In this document: positions 59,691 to 64,000 of the stretch, in pieces
Numbering within the stretch: position 1 is the stretch's first letter
Layout of the letters: each line of letters opens with the position of its first letter
From: Opitutia bacterium
GTDB taxonomy: Bacteria > Verrucomicrobiota > Verrucomicrobiia > Opitutales > Seribacteraceae
Direction of reading: 5' to 3'
NCBI GenBank assembly: GCA_002686835.1
Contig: NYYP01000023.1
Coordinates: 1 to 64,000 of the forward strand
DNA length: 64,000 bases
Notes under the pieces: model-generated
What the model saw: the letters and a program-made list of their open reading frames with translations, nothing else
The model's database searches: none
What the model was told of the DNA's origin: nothing
Program-made: the position numbers and the translations under genes

Positions 59691-61466
59691 ATGGCCAGAA
59701 GAAACAGGCGTAAACTCGCATCCAAAAATAATTCAAAACACGCAGATAAAAACAATCAGGGTGATGCTTTACCCGAGAATGATTTAAGTTCTGCTCCCCA
59801 GGAAAAGCCCCCTATCTTAATTGATAAAAAGGAATTAAGGGACTCGGCACTTGAACGGGCTAAGAACCGACCTATTCGTGAGCGAATAATGGCTTTTTTC
59901 CGCAGGGAAAAAAATCAGGATTACAAGGAAATTATCATTAATACTGAAGCCCTGGAGCGCAGGGTTGCAATGATGGAGAATGGAATTCTCCAAGCCTTCG
60001 ATATCGAACGCTTAGACAAGGACCGAATGGTCGGGGCAATCTTCAAAGGCAAGGTGCAAAACCTTGAGGCTGGGCTGAAAGCGGCGTTCGTAGATATTGG
60101 TCAGGAGAAAAATGCATTTTTGCACTACTGGGACATGTTGCCCGGTGCAAATAATGACCCATCTGTTGAGATCGTTCGAGAGAACAAGAAGAAATCGAGT
60201 GGTAAAAATGAAGCAAAATCTGTCGGGGATATACCGCGAGTTTTTCCGATTGGTTCAGAAATTGTGGTTCAAATCACAAAAGCCCAGATTGGTAGTAAAG
60301 GTCCACGGACCACAACTAACCTATCTTTACCAGGTCGATTTTTGGTACTTATGCCCTATGCTGGCCAATGTGGAATCTCCCGCAAAATTGAGGATCGTGC
60401 GGAGAGAAAAAGACTGAAGCGTATAATCGGGAATCTATCCTTGCGCGAGGGTATGGGCGTGATTATACGCACGGTTGGTCAGAATAAACCCGAGCGTTTT
60501 TTCGTGAGGGATTTACATATTCTCATGCAGCAATGGGATCAAATTGAAGCCCGGATCAAAAACGAAAAAGACCCCTGTTTACTCTATGAAGAACCAGACT
60601 TGATCGGATTAACTGCTCGTGATTTTCTGACCGACGATGTCGATCGTGTACAGATTGATAATCGCAATGACTACACCCGCCTGATCGAGACTATCCAAAG
60701 AATTTCCCCAAAGTCGAAGGCGAAAGTGGCTTTATTTGAAGAGGAAATCCCGATTTTTCAAAGATTTAATGTCGAGCGACAGATTGAACAGACATTTATG
60801 AGGCGGGTGAAACTCCCTTCCGGTGGAGAAATTGTGATGGAAGAGACCGAGGCACTGGTGTCAATCGACATCAATACAGGTAGTCACAAGGGTAACCGTA
60901 AAGATGGCAAAAACTTCATTTTACAAGCCAATTTAGAAGCGGCTGTGGAAGTCGCCCGGCAAATGAGGTTACGCAATCTTGGCGGACTGGTCATTATTGA
61001 TTTTATCGACATGAAAAACCGTGGCGACCAGCGCAAGGTGTTTCAAAAGATGAAAAACGCGATGTCAGACGACAAAGCGAAGCATAATATTTTACCGATT
61101 TCAGAGCTCGGGATTATGCAAATCACTCGTCAAAGGCACGATGAGAGCAATGCGAGTGGAGTTTACGAATCCTGCCCCTATTGCAAAGGGCGTGGAATTA
61201 TTAAGTCACCCCGCTCAGTGAGTATCGAGATTCAGAGATTAGTATCCAGTGCCGTCAGACGGGTAAAAGCAGAAACTCAACAGTCTATCAAATTAAAGGT
61301 ATATTTACACCCGTCGGTGCTGCGCAGATTACGCGGGCCGGATGCATCGCTACTCACTAAGCTGGAAAAAAACTATGATTTACAAATTAGTTTTGAAGGT
61401 GCGGAGAGCTATCACATGGAAAATTATAAAGTGGTGGACGAGTCCACCCAGAAAGAAATTCGCTAA
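59691..61466 (+). CDS. rng: Ribonuclease E/G family
   Basis: '[30 protein letters not shown]', '[27 protein letters not shown]', '[27 protein letters not shown]', zinc-link 'CPYCKGRG'. Start set to MARRNRRK. Confidence 0.95.
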   Translation: MARRNRRKLASKNNSKHADKNNQGDALPENDLSSAPQEKPPILIDKKELRDSALERAKNRPIRERIMAFFRREKNQDYKEIIINTEALERRVAMMENGILQAFDIERLDKDRMVGAIFKGKVQNLEAGLKAAFVDIGQEKNAFLHYWDMLPGANNDPSVEIVRENKKKSSGKNEAKSVGDIPRVFPIGSEIVVQITKAQIGSKGPRTTTNLSLPGRFLVLMPYAGQCGISRKIEDRAERKRLKRIIGNLSLREGMGVIIRTVGQNKPERFFVRDLHILMQQWDQIEARIKNEKDPCLLYEEPDLIGLTARDFLTDDVDRVQIDNRNDYTRLIETIQRISPKSKAKVALFEEEIPIFQRFNVERQIEQTFMRRVKLPSGGEIVMEETEALVSIDINTGSHKGNRKDGKNFILQANLEAAVEVARQMRLRNLGGLVIIDFIDMKNRGDQRKVFQKMKNAMSDDKAKHNILPISELGIMQITRQRHDESNASGVYESCPYCKGRGIIKSPRSVSIEIQRLVSSAVRRVKAETQQSIKLKVYLHPSVLRRLRGPDASLLTKLEKNYDLQISFEGAESYHMENYKVVDESTQKEIR

Positions 61467-61482
61467 TCTGTAATCTTATCTC

Positions 61483-63231
61483 ATGCGTGTCCTTGCAGCC
61501 TTTGATAAATTCAAGGATTCTTTCTCAGCGGAACAGGCGTGCTCATTGGTTGAGAGTACAGCTGGTGAGTTCTCTCCAAATGTAGAAGTTGTTTCATGTC
61601 CGCTTACGGATGGGGGAGAAGGTTTCGTCGACATTCTAATCAGTAAATGCCGTGGAGACTTAATTGAGGTAAAAGCGAGAGACTCTTTGGGCAGACCCCG
61701 AGAGGCAGCCGTGGGAATGGTTCCCATTGATCAATTGAGCAACGAAGTTCGTTCGTTGTTGGGCCTTCCTGAGTCTGGGAAACTTGCAATCATTGAAATG
61801 GCTTCGGTCTGTGGACTGGGCGATCTTGATCTTGCACAAAGAGATCCCTGGAATACTACAACCCTTGGCATTGGAGACCTACTCCTTTTTGGGAAGGAAC
61901 AAAAAGCAGACTTTATCCTTCTTGGCATTGGGGGGAGTTCGACAAATGATGCTGGGATAGGTGCCTTGTGTGCTTTGGGGTTGGCATTAAAGAAAGCCTC
62001 AGGGGAATCGGTTGACTATCCCAGTCCAAGTACCTGGGCAGATATTGCAACTTGGGATAGATCTTCCATTGTAAGCCTACCTCCTTTGATTATTGCGTGC
62101 GATGTAGATAACCCGCTGCTTGGCAGCGAGGGTGCAACTGCTCAATTTGGCCCCCAGAAAGGCTTGCCACCTGAAAGTGTTGCCCCTCTCGAAAATGCGA
62201 TGAATGAAATGGTTGTCCAATTGGAAAAAGTATTTCCTCATGCTTCTGCCTTGGCCAAATCCCCTGGTGCAGGAGCTGCGGGTGGAATCGGTTTTGGTTT
62301 GTCGTTGGTGGGTGAAGTTAAACTTGTACAAGGGTTTGAGTTGGTTTCCCAATGGTTGAGTCTAAAGAAGGAAGTGAATGAATCGGATTTAATTTTAACA
62401 GGAGAGGGCCGTTTTGACTCTACTTCCTGGCGAGGCAAAGGCCCATTTGAAATTCTATCTATGGCCAAACGGGCTAATAAAAAAGCAATTCTTTTGTGTG
62501 GTTCGCTCGATCCACATTTGGAGCGAAAAACGCAGGAGGAGTTTCCCAATCACAAGTTTATTCCTTTTGCTAAAAGTTCATGGAAATTGGCAAAAAACCT
62601 CAAGCATGGTCCCAAATTATTCAGGGAAGCCTGTCGCAATATTTTTGAAGACCTGTTCAAGGGTACTAGCTTAGAGTGTCCTATTGTTAAAGAAGCAAGA
62701 TTTAAGAGGATTCGTAGGTTAAAGAAGTTTCTGCGGCCTTTACCCCGAAGATCCAATGTTCACCGGTATCCAGTTCTAAAGTGGTTTGCGGATACTGCAT
62801 ACCAAAGATCATTTCTTTGGTCCTTTAAGGGAGGGCCTATACAAGCTGCCCTATTTTGGGGTATCTGGATTTCGATGCTTCCCATTGTTGGGATCCAAAT
62901 GATTGTCGTATTTTTTGTTTCGCTGTTTGTTCGTGCTAATTTGCCTCTAATTGTGGCACTGCAATGGATATCCAATCCTCTGACTATGGGCCCGATCTAT
63001 TTTGCAGATTATAAAATAGGTATGACTCTGTTGAAGTTGATCGGGGTGAGTTATCCAAAAAATAAGTTGCTTAGCCCAGAATATGATTGGGCTGAGTTCT
63101 CATATAAAGAGTTACTCAGACTGATTGATACTTTTCCACCGATGTTTTTAGGTGGATCTGTTTTGGGTATCTCTTTTGGTGTTTCCACGGTCTTTCTTTA
63201 CAAAATTTTGAGGAAGTTCTACAAAAATTGA
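61483..63231 (+). CDS. Glycerate kinase (GckA/GlxK-type) fused to a C-terminal DUF2062-like membrane domain
   Basis: N-term '[50 protein letters not shown]', '[24 protein letters not shown]', '[22 protein letters not shown]'; C-term '[64 protein letters not shown]'. Confidence 0.85.
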   Translation: MRVLAAFDKFKDSFSAEQACSLVESTAGEFSPNVEVVSCPLTDGGEGFVDILISKCRGDLIEVKARDSLGRPREAAVGMVPIDQLSNEVRSLLGLPESGKLAIIEMASVCGLGDLDLAQRDPWNTTTLGIGDLLLFGKEQKADFILLGIGGSSTNDAGIGALCALGLALKKASGESVDYPSPSTWADIATWDRSSIVSLPPLIIACDVDNPLLGSEGATAQFGPQKGLPPESVAPLENAMNEMVVQLEKVFPHASALAKSPGAGAAGGIGFGLSLVGEVKLVQGFELVSQWLSLKKEVNESDLILTGEGRFDSTSWRGKGPFEILSMAKRANKKAILLCGSLDPHLERKTQEEFPNHKFIPFAKSSWKLAKNLKHGPKLFREACRNIFEDLFKGTSLECPIVKEARFKRIRRLKKFLRPLPRRSNVHRYPVLKWFADTAYQRSFLWSFKGGPIQAALFWGIWISMLPIVGIQMIVVFFVSLFVRANLPLIVALQWISNPLTMGPIYFADYKIGMTLLKLIGVSYPKNKLLSPEYDWAEFSYKELLRLIDTFPPMFLGGSVLGISFGVSTVFLYKILRKFYKN

Positions 63232-63245
63232 ATCAGGAATTAAGT

Positions 63246-64000
63246 ATGCATCATATTGTCACAAGGTTTCAGAAATACTTCTCTATTTTATTGGGTCTAA
63301 GCGTTCTCTTCCTTTCGTCCCTTTGCTCATTTGCTGGAACGAAGATCAAACTGGGAATTGATCATTTGGAGGATCTCAATTTTAGCGTTCTTTCCGGGAA
63401 GAGGGTTGGCCTGCTTACTCACCCTGCTGGTGTGAACTCTAGCGGAAGAAGTACAGTGCTTGTATTGCACCACGCTAAAGAGGTTAACCTTGTTTCATTG
63501 TTCGGTCCGGAGCATGGAATTTACGGGGATGAAAAAGCATCGGTGCCAGTTGATGATAAAATCGACCATCGAACCAATTTACCTGTGTATTCACTCTATG
63601 GGAAATTTAGAAAACCAACCCCTAAAATGTTGGCAGATTTGGACTGCCTGGTCGTTGACCTTCAAGATGTCGGAGTCCGTTGTTATACCTATGTGAGTTG
63701 CATGCGTTATGTAATTGAGGCATGCTTTGAAGCGGGGGTGGAAGTCGTGGTTTTGGATAGGCCAAACCCTTTGGGCGGATTAAAAATGGCGGGCCCGATG
63801 ATCGATCGCGAGTGGATCAGTTATGTTGGGGCTTTTCCAATGCCATTTGTTCATGGCATGACAATCGCTGAGCTTGCCCTTTGGTCTAAGAAAACTGCTG
63901 GAATCTTAAAGATTGAAGAATCAGTTCGCAAAAAAGGTAAGCTCACCTTGATTCCCATGAAAGGGTGGAGGAGAAATATGACTTGGCCGAGCACTGGTCT
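63246..64000 (+). CDS. DUF1343 / exo-beta-N-acetylmuramidase NamZ-like protein (3'-truncated by window edge)
   Basis: Hand translation from ATG 63246: signal peptide then '[36 protein letters not shown]...[14 protein letters not shown]...[56 protein letters not shown]'; open at window end. Confidence 0.9.
   Translation, partial: MHHIVTRFQKYFSILLGLSVLFLSSLCSFAGTKIKLGIDHLEDLNFSVLSGKRVGLLTHPAGVNSSGRSTVLVLHHAKEVNLVSLFGPEHGIYGDEKASVPVDDKIDHRTNLPVYSLYGKFRKPTPKMLADLDCLVVDLQDVGVRCYTYVSCMRYVIEACFEAGVEVVVLDRPNPLGGLKMAGPMIDREWISYVGAFPMPFVHGMTIAELALWSKKTAGILKIEESVRKKGKLTLIPMKGWRRNMTWPSTG

Noticed and set aside
1-64000. CRISPR array, prophage, toxin-antitoxin or BGC
   Set aside because: No regularly spaced repeats, cas-like proteins, phage structural genes, small TA pairs with recognisable motifs, or PKS/NRPS modules were seen.

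Overview
The window is a gene-dense bacterial chromosome segment with about 57 credible CDSs and two tRNAs. Gene content (paired sulfatases, Gfo/Idh/MocA with an N-terminal signal, caa3-type oxidase cluster, NamZ/DUF1343, standalone OvoA-C-type methyltransferase) suggests a marine Verrucomicrobiota/Opitutae-like genome; this is inference. Most of it is core metabolism: carA, pckG, a cytochrome c oxidase operon, folA/thyA, ilvN/ilvC, hemC/hemD, trpF, ffh, serA, plsY, hom-lysC-thrC, cimA, cysS, rodA, rng. Accessory parts are (i) a carbohydrate module at 1-5005 (fused E1 TPP enzyme, class II aldolase, MDR-like 604-aa protein, SDR) next to two divergent sulfatases; (ii) a poorly explained patch at about 41.4-43.7 kb between tRNA-Lys and an M16 protease, with two tandem paralogous unknown proteins sharing an 'EYNRW' C-terminal motif; (iii) a sugar/polyol ABC transport and xylulokinase module at 50-57 kb; (iv) an operon mixing an ovothiol-type methyltransferase, a conserved hypothetical, rodA, rng and a glycerate kinase fused to a DUF2062-like membrane domain. 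No CRISPR array, rRNA, transposase, integrase or recognisable phage gene was seen. The best leads for undescribed biology are the EYNRW paralog pair, the glycerate kinase-DUF2062 fusion, the tRNA-Val placed 24 nt upstream of ilvN, and the E1/aldolase/MDR/SDR module. All family calls come from reading translations by eye; no database search was run.
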